DNA of 64,000 nt from Streptomyces sp. NRRL F-5630 (GTDB taxonomy: Bacteria > Actinomycetota > Actinomycetes > Streptomycetales > Streptomycetaceae), in the NCBI RefSeq assembly GCF_000719475.1, contig NZ_JOGO01000007.1:124001-188000 (forward strand), given 5' to 3'. Positions within the stretch are counted from its first letter, which is position 1. Every line of letters starts with the position of its first letter. Positions 55,572 through 64,000 of the stretch are shown here, piece after piece. The notes under the pieces are model-generated. The model worked only from the letters and a program-made list of their open reading frames with translations, ran no database searches and had not been told where the DNA came from. The position numbers and the translations under genes were made by a program.

Positions 55572-56632
55572 GCGCGCCCCGCCACGAGAGCCCGGCGAGC
55601 CGGTCGGGCGAGCCGGGCGACGGGAGCCCGACCAGTGAGCCCGGAGAGCCGGGCGACGAGAGCGAGACGAGTGCCGTGACCCAGCCCGCCGCCGGTGCGA
55701 CCCGCAAGCACACGGCCCTCCCCAAGGCGCAGACCCTGATCGAAGCCCTGCCCTGGATCACCCGCCACCAGGGCAAGACCGTCGTCATCAAGTTCGGCGG
55801 CAACGCCATGGTCGACGAGGAGCTGAAGGCCGCCTTCGCGCAGGACGTCGTGTTTCTGCGGCACGCCGGGCTCCGCCCCGTCGTCGTGCACGGCGGCGGC
55901 CCGCAGATCAACGCCCAGCTCGACAAGGAGGGCCTGGTCAGCGAGTTCCGCGCGGGCCTGCGCGTCACGACGCCCGAGGCCATGGACGTCGTGCGGATGG
56001 TGCTCGCCGGACAGGTCCAGCGCGAGCTGGTCGGGCTCCTCAACCGGCACGGCCCGCTCGCCGTCGGCCTCACCGGCGAGGACGCGCACACCATCACCGC
56101 GACGAAGCACTTTCCGCGCGTCGAGGGCGAGTTCATCGACATCGGGCGCGTCGGCGAGATCACCGCGATCGACACGGGCGCCATCGATACGCTGCTCGAC
56201 GACGGCCGTATCCCCGTCGTCTCCTCGATCGCCCGCAGCGCCGACGACGACCACGTCTACAACGTCAACGCCGACACCGCCGCCGCCGCCCTCGCCGCGG
56301 CCCTCGGCGCCGAGACCCTCATGGTGCTCACGGACGTCGAGGGACTGTACGAGGACTGGCCGCACAGCGACGAGGTCATCAGCCGCCTCACCGCGAACGA
56401 GCTGGAGAAGCTGCTGCCCGACCTGGCGAGCGGCATGGTCCCGAAGATGGAGGGCTGCCTGCACGCCGTCCGCAACGGCGTCCGCACCGCCCGCGTCATC
56501 GACGGACGCGTCCAGCACTCCATCCTCCTGGAGATCTTCACCGACGAGGGCATCGGCACGATGGTCGTGGACGACGACCAGCGGGCCGTCCCGGCCACCG
56601 CCGGGCCCGCCACGGAAAGGCAGAAACCGTGA
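55568..56632 (+). CDS. argB: Acetylglutamate kinase
   Basis: Phosphorylates N-acetylglutamate, the usual feedback-controlled step. Kinase core with [24 protein letters not shown] and the C-terminal GTMVVDDD. From the ATG coupled to the argJ stop the protein has 354 residues, but the first 36 are an acidic Gly/Glu/Pro-rich extension (GEPGD repeated) not needed by the family; a GTG at 55676 would give a 318-residue protein of usual form. Confidence 0.96.
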   Translation: MSAPRHESPASRSGEPGDGSPTSEPGEPGDESETSAVTQPAAGATRKHTALPKAQTLIEALPWITRHQGKTVVIKFGGNAMVDEELKAAFAQDVVFLRHAGLRPVVVHGGGPQINAQLDKEGLVSEFRAGLRVTTPEAMDVVRMVLAGQVQRELVGLLNRHGPLAVGLTGEDAHTITATKHFPRVEGEFIDIGRVGEITAIDTGAIDTLLDDGRIPVVSSIARSADDDHVYNVNADTAAAALAAALGAETLMVLTDVEGLYEDWPHSDEVISRLTANELEKLLPDLASGMVPKMEGCLHAVRNGVRTARVIDGRVQHSILLEIFTDEGIGTMVVDDDQRAVPATAGPATERQKP

Positions 56633-57840
56633 CCGCCACCGAGCAGCCGCACCCGCTGACCGGGCGCTGGCAGCGCACCCTGATGAACAACTACGGCACC
56701 CCCCGCCTCGCACTCGCGCGCGGCGAGGGCGCCACCCTGTACGACACCGCGGGCCGCGCCTACCTCGACTTCGTCGGCGGCATCGCCGTCAACGCGCTCG
56801 GCCACGCCCACCCGGCGGTCGTCGAGGCCGTCAGCGCACAGATCGCCTCGCTCGGCCACATCTCCAACTTCTTCGTGGCCGAGCCGACCGTCGCCCTCGC
56901 CGAGCGCCTCGTGGACCACGCGGGCCGCTCCGCCCGGGTCCTCTTCTGCAACTCCGGCGCCGAGGCCAACGAGGCCGCCTTCAAGATCGGCCGCCTCACC
57001 GGCCGCCGCCACATGGTCTCCACCACGGGCGGCTTCCACGGCCGCACCATGGGCGCCCTCTCGCTCACGGGCCAGCCCGGCAAGCAGGACGGCTTCGCCC
57101 CGCTCCCCGGCGACGTCACCTTCGTCCCCTACGGAGACGCCGAGGCCCTGCGCGCGGCCGTCACCGAGGAGACCGCCCTCGTCATCATCGAGCCCCTCCA
57201 GGGCGAGAACGGCGTCGTCGTCCCGCCCGCGGGCTACCTGCGCGCCGCCCGGGAGATCACCCGCGCCACCGGCACGCTCCTCGTCCTCGACGAGGTGCAG
57301 ACCGGCATCGGGCGCACCGGCCACTGGTACGCGCACCAGGCCGAGGAGGGCATCGACCCCGACGTCGTCACCCTCGCCAAGGCACTCGGCGGCGGCCTCC
57401 CGCTCGGCGCGGTCCTCGCCTTCGGCGAGACCGCCGGCCTCCTCACCCCGGGCCGCCACGGCTCCACCTTCGCGGGCAACCCCGTGGCCTGCGCCGCGGG
57501 GCTCGCCGTGCTCGACACCATCGAGAACGAGCACCTCCTCGACCGCGCCAAGCGCACCGGGGAGCGGCTGCGCGAGGGAATCGAGCGACTCGGGCACCCC
57601 CTCGTCGGCCACGTCCGCGGGGCCGGGCTGCTGCTCGGTATCGTGCTCACCGAGCCGCGCGCCCCCCAGGTGCAGCAGGCCGCCCAGGACGCCGGACTCC
57701 TCGTCAACGCCCCGGCCCCCGACGTCGTACGGCTCATGCCACCGCTGAACCTCGGCGAGGCCGAGGCGGACGCCTTCCTGGCCGCGCTCCCTGGGGTGCT
57801 GGACGCGGCGGCGGGAGAAGGGACGCACGCGGGCCGATGA
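56629..57840 (+). CDS. argD: Acetylornithine aminotransferase
   Basis: A 403-residue class III PLP aminotransferase. PLP Lys in [17 protein letters not shown], phosphate pocket [15 protein letters not shown] and [15 protein letters not shown]. It starts GTG overlapping the argB stop (GTGA) and is followed by argR after 16 bp. Its specificity may include succinyldiaminopimelate, as in other bacteria. Confidence 0.97.
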   Translation: MTATEQPHPLTGRWQRTLMNNYGTPRLALARGEGATLYDTAGRAYLDFVGGIAVNALGHAHPAVVEAVSAQIASLGHISNFFVAEPTVALAERLVDHAGRSARVLFCNSGAEANEAAFKIGRLTGRRHMVSTTGGFHGRTMGALSLTGQPGKQDGFAPLPGDVTFVPYGDAEALRAAVTEETALVIIEPLQGENGVVVPPAGYLRAAREITRATGTLLVLDEVQTGIGRTGHWYAHQAEEGIDPDVVTLAKALGGGLPLGAVLAFGETAGLLTPGRHGSTFAGNPVACAAGLAVLDTIENEHLLDRAKRTGERLREGIERLGHPLVGHVRGAGLLLGIVLTEPRAPQVQQAAQDAGLLVNAPAPDVVRLMPPLNLGEAEADAFLAALPGVLDAAAGEGTHAGR

Positions 57841-57856
57841 GAGTGGGACGACGACG

Positions 57857-58393
57857 ATGAGTCAGGCGCAGGACAACGAGCAGGGCGGGCCCGCGGTGCC
57901 GCAGACGCGCACCGCGCGGCACCGCAGGATCGTGGACATCCTCAACCGGCAACCGGTGCGCTCCCAGAGCATGCTGGCGAAACTGCTCGCCGACGACGGA
58001 CTCACCGTCACCCAGGCCACCCTCTCCAGGGACCTGGACGAACTCAACGCGGTGAAGATCCGCAACAACGACGGCGACCTCATCTACGCGGTGCCGAGCG
58101 AGGGCGGCTTCCGCACTCCGCGCGCCCCGCTCGGCGAGTCCGCCAAGGAGGAGCGGATGCGCAGGCTCTCCGCGGAACTCCTCATCTCCGCGGAGGCCAG
58201 TGCCAACCTCGTCGTCCTGCGCACCCCACCGGGTGCGGCCCAGTTCCTCGCCTCCGCGATCGACCAGGCCGAACTCCACGACATCCTCGGCACGATCGCG
58301 GGCGACGACACGCTGCTCCTGATCAGCCGCGACCCGGCCGGGGGCCAGCAACTCGCCGACCACCTGCTGCGCCTGGCGCAACGCGTGGGCTGA
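57857..58393 (+). CDS. argR: Arginine repressor
   Basis: A 178-residue ArgR. Winged helix-turn-helix ([20 protein letters not shown] through [19 protein letters not shown], about residues 15-75) and C-terminal arginine-binding oligomerisation domain with [15 protein letters not shown]. Binds ARG boxes such as those upstream of argC and argH. It lies last in the operon it probably represses. Confidence 0.97.
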   Translation: MSQAQDNEQGGPAVPQTRTARHRRIVDILNRQPVRSQSMLAKLLADDGLTVTQATLSRDLDELNAVKIRNNDGDLIYAVPSEGGFRTPRAPLGESAKEERMRRLSAELLISAEASANLVVLRTPPGAAQFLASAIDQAELHDILGTIAGDDTLLLISRDPAGGQQLADHLLRLAQRVG

Positions 58394-58409
58394 ACCTCCG
58401 TCACATGAT

Positions 58410-58475
58410 CATGAAACCCGCCCCCGCGGGCACACGACCGTCACAACGGACGTACGGCGAGGGGCGGGTTTCATG
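58410..58475. promoter_or_regulatory. Perfect 15-bp inverted repeat that buries the Mrr-like gene start
   Basis: CATGAAACCCGCCCC (58410-58424) is exactly complementary to GGGGCGGGTTTCATG (58461-58475). The right arm contains the G-rich ribosome site and the ATG (58473) of the next gene, so folding would hide both. The 36-base loop has ACGTACG. It also lies 17 bp after argR and could serve as its terminator. Confidence 0.75.
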
Positions 58476-59198
58476 GCTTACAGCAGGCAGCCGACGCAGG
58501 TACGCACGCGTGGGACCCTCCTGGCGCTCGGCCTCGCCACCGCACTCGTCGGAGCGGTGGGACTCCTCTTCCTCCGCCTCGCCCGCTGGGCGGGAACGCA
58601 CCCCGGGCCCGCCGCGCTCCTGACGGTCCTGTCCCTGCCCCTCCTCTACGCCTTGGTACGAGGCATGCCCCGCGCCCGCGAACTGCGCCGCGCCGCCCGG
58701 GCGGGGATGGCGGAGGCCGACGCGGAATCGGTGGCGGCGGAGCCGACGGTGGTCCTGCCCCCGAGCGGCCCGCAGGGGGACGACCTCACCCTGCCCCTGC
58801 CCGAGACGACACTCGACCTCACCCCGGACGCCTTCGAGGAGGCGGTGGCGGACCTGTGCCGGCGCGACGGCTGCCGGGACGTCGAGGTGGTCGGCGGCGC
58901 GGGCGACCTGGGCGCGGACGTCCTGGCCACGGCCCCGGACGGGCGCCGCGTCGTCATCCAGTGCAAGCGCTACGCCCCCACCCACAAGTGCGGCTCCCAG
59001 GACCTCCAGCGCTTCGGCGGCACCTGCTGGACCGTCCACGGCGCCCAGCTCGCCGTGATGGTCACCACCAGCACCTTCACCGACCCGGCCAAGGAGTACG
59101 CGGAGATCTGCGGCATCCACCTGATCGACGGCGCGGCCCTGGACGCCTGGACCAACGGCACGGGCCCGGCACCGTGGGGACCCGCTTGGGTCTCATGA
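58473..59198 (+). CDS. Membrane-anchored Mrr-type restriction endonuclease-like protein
   Basis: A 241-residue protein with two N-terminal membrane helices (about residues 15-35 and 45-62) and a C-terminal Mrr_cat nuclease domain. Catalytic residues of the PD-(D/E)xK type are D149 (LGADVLA) and Q163-C-K165 (VVIQCKR). A related arrangement occurs in proteins thought to cleave foreign or modified DNA at the membrane. The start codon lies in a strong inverted repeat, so expression may be controlled at translation. Confidence 0.87.
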   Translation: MAYSRQPTQVRTRGTLLALGLATALVGAVGLLFLRLARWAGTHPGPAALLTVLSLPLLYALVRGMPRARELRRAARAGMAEADAESVAAEPTVVLPPSGPQGDDLTLPLPETTLDLTPDAFEEAVADLCRRDGCRDVEVVGGAGDLGADVLATAPDGRRVVIQCKRYAPTHKCGSQDLQRFGGTCWTVHGAQLAVMVTTSTFTDPAKEYAEICGIHLIDGAALDAWTNGTGPAPWGPAWVS

Positions 59199-59260
59199 CG
59201 CCTCGGCGACCCGCGGAGGGCCGGTGAACGGCTCGCCGCACGGTCTCGCGGGGGAGGCGG

Positions 59261-60295
59261 TCAGGAGGCGGTTTCCGGCACGGGAGGTGTGGCCGGTTCG
59301 CCGTCCGTGCCGTCCCGGCGGCGCGAGCGGTGGGCCATGACCGCGGCGACGAGCGCGCCCGAGATGTTGTGCCAGACCGAGAAGACGGCGGCGGGCAGGG
59401 CGGCCAGCGGGCTGAAGTGGGCCGTCGCGAGCGAGGCGGCGAGACCGGAGTTCTGCATCCCGACCTCGAAGGCCATGGCGCGGCTCGCGGGCGGGCCGAG
59501 GCGGCTCAGCTTGCCCGCGCCGTAACCGAGCGCGAGCCCCAGGCCGTTGTGGAGGACGACGGCGAGCAGGACGGTCGCCGCCGCGGACTTGATGCTGTCG
59601 GCGCTCGCCGCGACGACGGCCGCGACGATCGCCGCGATCGCGACCGAGGAGAGCCACGGCATGACGCCGAGGACGCGCGTCACGATCCGTCCGGCGACGA
59701 ACCGTACGAGCAGCCCGCCGAGCACGGGGAGCAGCACCGTCTTCAGGATGTCGCCCACCATGGCGCCCGCGTCCACGGGCAGATACGTACCGGCGAGCAG
59801 GAGCGTCAGAGGCGGTGTGATGAGCGGGGCCAGCACGGTCGACACGGTCGCGACCGAGACGGAGAGCGCCACGTCGCCGCGCGCGAGGAAGGTCACCACG
59901 TTCGAGGCCGTCCCGCTCGGCGCACAGCCGACGAGGATCACCCCGGCCGCCAGCTGGGGGGACAGGCCCAGGAGATGGGCCACCAGCCAGCCGAGCCCCG
60001 GCATGATCACGTAGTGCGCCACAAGGCCGATGAGGACCGCCCAGGGACGCCGCGCCACCCCCTTGAAGTCGAGCGGCGTCATCGTCAGCCCCATGCAGAA
60101 CATGACGACGCCGAGCAGGTACGGCACGTTCGCCGACCACCCGTCGAAGGCGCCCGGGGCGAGCAGCCCGGCCGCGCCCGCGAGCAGGACGAGGACGGGG
60201 AAGACGGTGACGGCGAGCTTGGCGGCGCGGTCGGCGGCGGGGGAGGGAGCCGTGGCGTCGGGCGGTGTCTGTGCGGTGGGGACGCGGGATCGCAT
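59261..60295 (-). CDS. Bile acid:sodium symporter family (BASS) transporter
   Basis: A 344-residue membrane protein of nine to ten helices with the BASS core (GVVMFCMGLTMTPLDFKGV, GCAPSGTASNVVTFLARGDV, EVGMQNSGLAASLATAHF). The first two carry the crossover and sodium-site residues. Possible substrates are organic anions such as pantoate or keto acids. ATG at 60295; the palindrome TTGCC-AA-GGCAA lies just upstream (60297-60308) and may be an operator. Confidence 0.9.
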   Translation of the reverse strand: MRSRVPTAQTPPDATAPSPAADRAAKLAVTVFPVLVLLAGAAGLLAPGAFDGWSANVPYLLGVVMFCMGLTMTPLDFKGVARRPWAVLIGLVAHYVIMPGLGWLVAHLLGLSPQLAAGVILVGCAPSGTASNVVTFLARGDVALSVSVATVSTVLAPLITPPLTLLLAGTYLPVDAGAMVGDILKTVLLPVLGGLLVRFVAGRIVTRVLGVMPWLSSVAIAAIVAAVVAASADSIKSAAATVLLAVVLHNGLGLALGYGAGKLSRLGPPASRAMAFEVGMQNSGLAASLATAHFSPLAALPAAVFSVWHNISGALVAAVMAHRSRRRDGTDGEPATPPVPETAS

Positions 60296-60384
60296 TTGCC
60301 AAGGCAACTGCTGTGTCTCGCATTGTCGCAAGCCCGTCTCACGATGTGGGCGGCCGGCGTCGCGGCGGCCCCTCCCCGCGCCTT

Positions 60385-61137
60385 TCAGTACCGCGTCACC
60401 CTCGTGGCCCCCTCCTCCGTCCCCACCGCGAGCCGCGCCCCCGGCCGCACCCAGCGCAGCAGTGCCCGCATCGTCGCGGACGGGACCGAGACGCAACCTG
60501 CCGTGGCGCCCTTGCCGTCGACGTGGAGGAAGATGCCCGCGCCGCGCCCACGCACCGGGTGCCTGTAGTTGAAGTCGGTGACGAGGGTGTGCGCGTACTG
60601 GACCGGGTAGTCGGCCAGGCGCTCCGACTCCTCGGCGCGGCAGTCGGCGGCGCGGGGCTCGCTCCAGCGGTTGTACGCGCGCGAGGCGTTGTCCTCGCAC
60701 CACCACGAGCGCGGTGTCACGGGGCGGTACGGCAGGCGGGTGCCCTCCGGGGCGGCCTCGTTGCCGAAGGCGAAGGGGAGGCCGAAGAGGCCGGTCGGGG
60801 TCGTGTTCGTGCCCTGCTCGCGGCGCGTCCCCTCGACGAGCCCGCCCGCGCCGAACCGGGCGGCGGCCCGTCCGCGCTCCCGCCACGCGCCGTCCGCGCG
60901 CCGCTCCCACCACGTGAGCGTGCCGCGCGTGGACCGGGTGTCGGGGGCTGTGGCGATGAGCAGTTGGCGCGCGCCCCCGGTGTCGGCGAGGCGGGCGGGG
61001 AGCGGGGCCGCCTCGGCGCGCGGTGCCGCGGGAGGGTGGGCGGCGTGCGCGGAGCCGGTGGACGGGCCGAGGAGCAGCGCTGGGAGGGCGCCGAGAGCGA
61101 GGGCGGTGGCGGCGCGGGTGCGCGGGGCGGGGCTCAT
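60385..61137 (-). CDS. Secreted L,D-transpeptidase-like (YkuD-fold) protein
   Basis: A 250-residue exported protein: Sec signal at residues 1-31 (MSPAPRTRAATALALGALPA onward) and a catalytic domain with a His in IFLHVDGKG and the Cys in ATAGCVSVP, matching the H...S/T-x-G-C pattern of L,D-transpeptidases but with V-S in place of the usual H-R/N downstream. ATG at 61137 places the signal correctly. It probably acts on peptidoglycan; activity is inferred. Confidence 0.8.
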   Translation of the reverse strand: MSPAPRTRAATALALGALPALLLGPSTGSAHAAHPPAAPRAEAAPLPARLADTGGARQLLIATAPDTRSTRGTLTWWERRADGAWRERGRAAARFGAGGLVEGTRREQGTNTTPTGLFGLPFAFGNEAAPEGTRLPYRPVTPRSWWCEDNASRAYNRWSEPRAADCRAEESERLADYPVQYAHTLVTDFNYRHPVRGRGAGIFLHVDGKGATAGCVSVPSATMRALLRWVRPGARLAVGTEEGATRVTRY

Positions 61138-61599
61138 GCGGCAGAAGGTAGGGGGAGCGGGCGAGGGCGGCAGCGCGGCGAGGTCTGCCCGGGTGGCGGA
61201 GGGGCCTGGGGGTGGTCCCGTGGCTCCGGGGTGCGAAGGCGGCGCCCGGCCGCCGGGAGCGGCGTCAATCAGGGCAACCCGGCTAATTCGCATAGTTGTT
61301 TGACGTGTCCTCTCGCGCGCCCTTACTCTCCCCTTACGTGATCAGCACGTGAGCGGCCGCTGTCCGCACACGTGTCGGGGGTTCCGTTTTCTTCGTCGCG
61401 CGCGTGTGCCGCCGCGTCCACCGCGTGGGCGCCGAGCCGCTCCGCCGCGTCGGAACACGCCCCCGCCTTCGCCCCGTCGCCCGGCCAGTCCCCGGCCCGG
61501 TGACACCCGGCGACCGCTGACGCGTCCCGCTCATCGTTCACCGCACGCGTGTCCGTCACGCGCTCACGCAGGGGCCCGCGCCCCGGGGGGTTTCACCAC
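61138..61599. other. 462-bp gene-free region between the transpeptidase-like and DUF805 genes
   Basis: Divergent promoters for the flanking genes should lie here, including the lower-GC part at about 61280-61400. It contains an ACGTGATCAGCACGTGA near-palindrome (about 61336-61352) and a T-rich stretch (GTTTTCTTCG). A 78-codon minus-strand frame is present but does not look coding. Confidence 0.5.
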
Positions 61600-61968
61600 A
61601 TGCACTACTACCTCGACGTCTTCAAGAAGTACGCCCAGTTCAGCGGCCGTTCCCGCAGGGCCGAGTACTGGATGTTCTGCCTGTTCAACGCCATCGCGCT
61701 GGTGATCCTGCTCGTCCTCTCGCTGGCCGTCGCGAAGTTCTTCTACGTCCTGTACGTCCTCTACCTGCTCGCCATCATCGTTCCGTCGCTCGCCCTGACG
61801 TGGCGCCGACTGCACGACACCGGCCGCTCCGGCGGCTGGTTCTTCATCTCCTTCGTGCCCGTCATCGGCGGCATCTGGCTGTTCGTCCTCACCGTCCTCG
61901 AGGGCGACCGGCAGGCCAACGCGTTCGGCCCCGACCCGAAGGCCCCCGCGGGCATGCCCCAGTACTGA
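61600..61968 (+). CDS. DUF805 membrane protein
   Basis: A 122-residue protein with the DUF805 pattern: KYAQFSGRSRRAEYWMF at residues 10-26, then three hydrophobic helices and ALTWRRLHDTGRSGGWF before the last. These proteins are common and of unknown function, possibly membrane stress-related. The conserved YAQF...RAEYW segment fixes the ATG at 61600. Confidence 0.93.
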   Translation: MHYYLDVFKKYAQFSGRSRRAEYWMFCLFNAIALVILLVLSLAVAKFFYVLYVLYLLAIIVPSLALTWRRLHDTGRSGGWFFISFVPVIGGIWLFVLTVLEGDRQANAFGPDPKAPAGMPQY

Positions 61969-61996
61969 GCCGCACCCGCGCGTCGCGCGCACGCAC

Positions 61997-62030
61997 ACGG
62001 GCCCGTCCCCTCCTCGGGGGCCGGGCCCGT
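61997..62030. terminator. Bidirectional terminator between DUF805 and the PNPOx-like gene
   Basis: Stem ACGGGCCCG (61997-62005) with CGGGCCCGT (62022-62030), with inner CCCC/GGGG pairs, between convergent genes. Confidence 0.8.
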
Positions 62031-62037
62031 TCCCGTG

Positions 62038-62628
62038 TCAGCCCGCGGGCGTGGGCGGCAGGGGGAGCGGGAGTCCGGGCAGCCCGTCGATGCTCCGCGC
62101 GATGTGGTCCTTCTTCCCGAAGTACGCGTCGAGCGAGGCGTCGTCCTCGCGGGCGAAGCGCCGCGCGTGCAGGTCGCGTTCCTCTTCGTACGCCATGAAG
62201 GGCACCGCGTAGCCGCACGTGTCCCTGATCAGCTCGGCGTGCACGACGATCACGGCGCGCAGTCCGTGCGTGCTCGGGTCCACGGCGTCGAAGCGCGCCA
62301 CGAGGCCGGGGAAGCGCGGATCGTCGCGGAAGACCGCCTCGCCGTGACCGTGGACCCGCACGATGTTCGGCGGGCCCTGGAAGGCGCACCACATCAGCGT
62401 GATGCGCCCGTTCTCGCGCAGGTGGGCGATCGTCTCCGCGTTGCTGCCCGCGAAGTCGAGGTACGCGACGGTGTGCGCGTCGAGCACGGCGAACGAGCCG
62501 CGCACACCCTTGGGGGAGAGGTTGACCGTGCCCTCCTCGGAGAGCGGTGCCGTCGCCGTGAAGAACACCGGCTGTTCCTCGATGAACGTGCGCAGACGGC
62601 CGTCGATGCGTTCGTAGGTCTTTCCCAT
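62038..62628 (-). CDS. Pyridoxamine 5'-phosphate oxidase-like flavoprotein
   Basis: A 196-residue split-barrel protein. EEQPVFFTATAPLSEEGTVN, KGVRGSFAVLDAHTVAYLDF and SNAETIAHLRENGRITLMWC form the FMN-type barrel, and a long C-terminal part follows. It could be an F420- or FMN-dependent reductase of small molecules rather than a true PNPOx. ATG at 62628. Confidence 0.88.
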   Translation of the reverse strand: MGKTYERIDGRLRTFIEEQPVFFTATAPLSEEGTVNLSPKGVRGSFAVLDAHTVAYLDFAGSNAETIAHLRENGRITLMWCAFQGPPNIVRVHGHGEAVFRDDPRFPGLVARFDAVDPSTHGLRAVIVVHAELIRDTCGYAVPFMAYEEERDLHARRFAREDDASLDAYFGKKDHIARSIDGLPGLPLPLPPTPAG

Positions 62629-62772
62629 GGTCCGATTCTTCCTCGCGCGCGCCCGCGAGGGCAGGGTTTTCCCGCGCGCACCGGTGATCCGGCGGGCGGG
62701 GACGGGGGTTCTCGCCGCGCGCGACGGTGAGAGGTGCCCCAGCATGGTGTGCGGAAGCGAAGGGAGCGCGGC

Positions 62773-63156
62773 ATGGGGCGCGAGGCGGCGAGCGAGGTGC
62801 GGGTACGGCGGGCCTACGACCCTCCGGAGGCGGCGGACGGACACCGCGTCCTCGTGGACCGGCTCTGGCCGCGCGGGCTCTCCAAGGAGCGCGCGCACTT
62901 CGACGAGTGGCTGAAGTCCGTCGCGCCGAGTGCCGGACTGCGCAAGTGGTACGGGCACGACCCTGCCAGGTTCGAGGAGTTCGCAGACCGCTACCGCGCC
63001 GAACTCGCCGACCCGGCGCACGAGGAGGCGCTCGCCCGGCTGCGTACCCTCGCGAAGAAGGGCCCGCTGACGCTGCTCACCGCGACCAAGGACAGGGACC
63101 ACGCGCACACCCGGGTGCTCGCCCGGGAACTCGGGGCCGCCGACGAGGCTGATTGA
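62773..63156 (+). CDS. DUF488 family protein
   Basis: A 127-residue protein with the conserved VLVDRLWPRGLSKERAHFDE and LRKWYGHDPARFEEFADRY motifs; the C-terminal TLLTATKDRDHAHTRVL is also typical. The function of DUF488 is not known. ATG 62773 is preferred over 62734 because GAAGGGAG precedes it at a good distance. It lies directly upstream of argH but an ARG box separates the two. Confidence 0.88.
   Translation: MGREAASEVRVRRAYDPPEAADGHRVLVDRLWPRGLSKERAHFDEWLKSVAPSAGLRKWYGHDPARFEEFADRYRAELADPAHEEALARLRTLAKKGPLTLLTATKDRDHAHTRVLARELGAADEAD

Positions 63157-64000
<844 letters not shown>

Noticed and set aside
61323..61559. 78-codon minus-strand frame in the gene-free region
   Set aside because: Asp/Ala-rich composition, no ribosome site and no family resemblance.

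Overview
The window is high-GC DNA with GTG starts, GC-rich third codon positions and long antisense shadow frames. It carries a conservon operon, a Tat-exported hydrolase, MocR and LysR regulators, ARG boxes and DmdR-type iron boxes. Together these point to a Streptomyces chromosome core region. From memory, the gene order resembles the S. coelicolor segment running from conservon 9 (rar) to argH; no search was possible, so this is recollection.

Layout. 1-2617: 3' part of a Ski2/HelY-type helicase, closed by a strong terminator. 3040-8151: conservon cvnA-B-C-D plus a CYP157-type P450. 8159-11305 (minus): RluA-like pseudouridine synthase, an iron-box-controlled siderophore reductase and a stand-alone 5'-3' exonuclease. 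11446-15643: structured leader with attenuator, then a glycine betaine ABC transporter whose permease/binding-protein fusion is broken at repeats. 15954-18781: XRE-cupin regulator, TDT exporter and LysR regulator. 18805-24134: a gamma-glutamyl pathway cluster (hydrolase, FadR-type regulator, GlnA4-like ligase, aldehyde dehydrogenase, SDR) that fits ethanolamine or amine use. 24245-31683: secreted HAD protein, DUF2510 protein, PLP aldolase, Pro-rich membrane protein with a mycosin-like protease, SseB-like and DUF1844 proteins.

31850-39907 is the translation block: infC-rpmI-rplT with a structured leader and a probable AUC start, a SpoU methylase, an orphan PAS kinase and pheST. 40531-52758 is a mixed accessory stretch: TPR regulator, Nudix, PRC-barrel/DUF2382, acetyltransferases, hydroxyacyl-CoA dehydrogenase, glycosidase-like protein, EamA/MocR pair, a small Ca-loop protein, a broken GNAT and an AlaRS catalytic-domain homologue. 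53263-58393 is argC-(small ORF)-argJ-argB-argD-argR. 58473-64000 holds an Mrr-like membrane nuclease, a bile-acid-type symporter, an L,D-transpeptidase-like protein, DUF805, a PNPOx-like protein, DUF488 and the 5' part of argH.

The arg genes share ARG-box-like palindromes upstream of argC and argH, presumably bound by the ArgR encoded between them. The siderophore reductase has its own iron box, and a second iron box sits alone near argC. Two sites of the form AAAGGT-N10-ACCTT link the FadR-type regulator to both ends of the gamma-glutamyl cluster. Three operons (opu, infC, pheST) have hairpin leaders that suggest attenuation. No tRNA, rRNA, CRISPR array, transposase or prophage gene was recognised. 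A recurring oddity is short tandem or tail duplications at gene 3' ends, mostly at convergent junctions.
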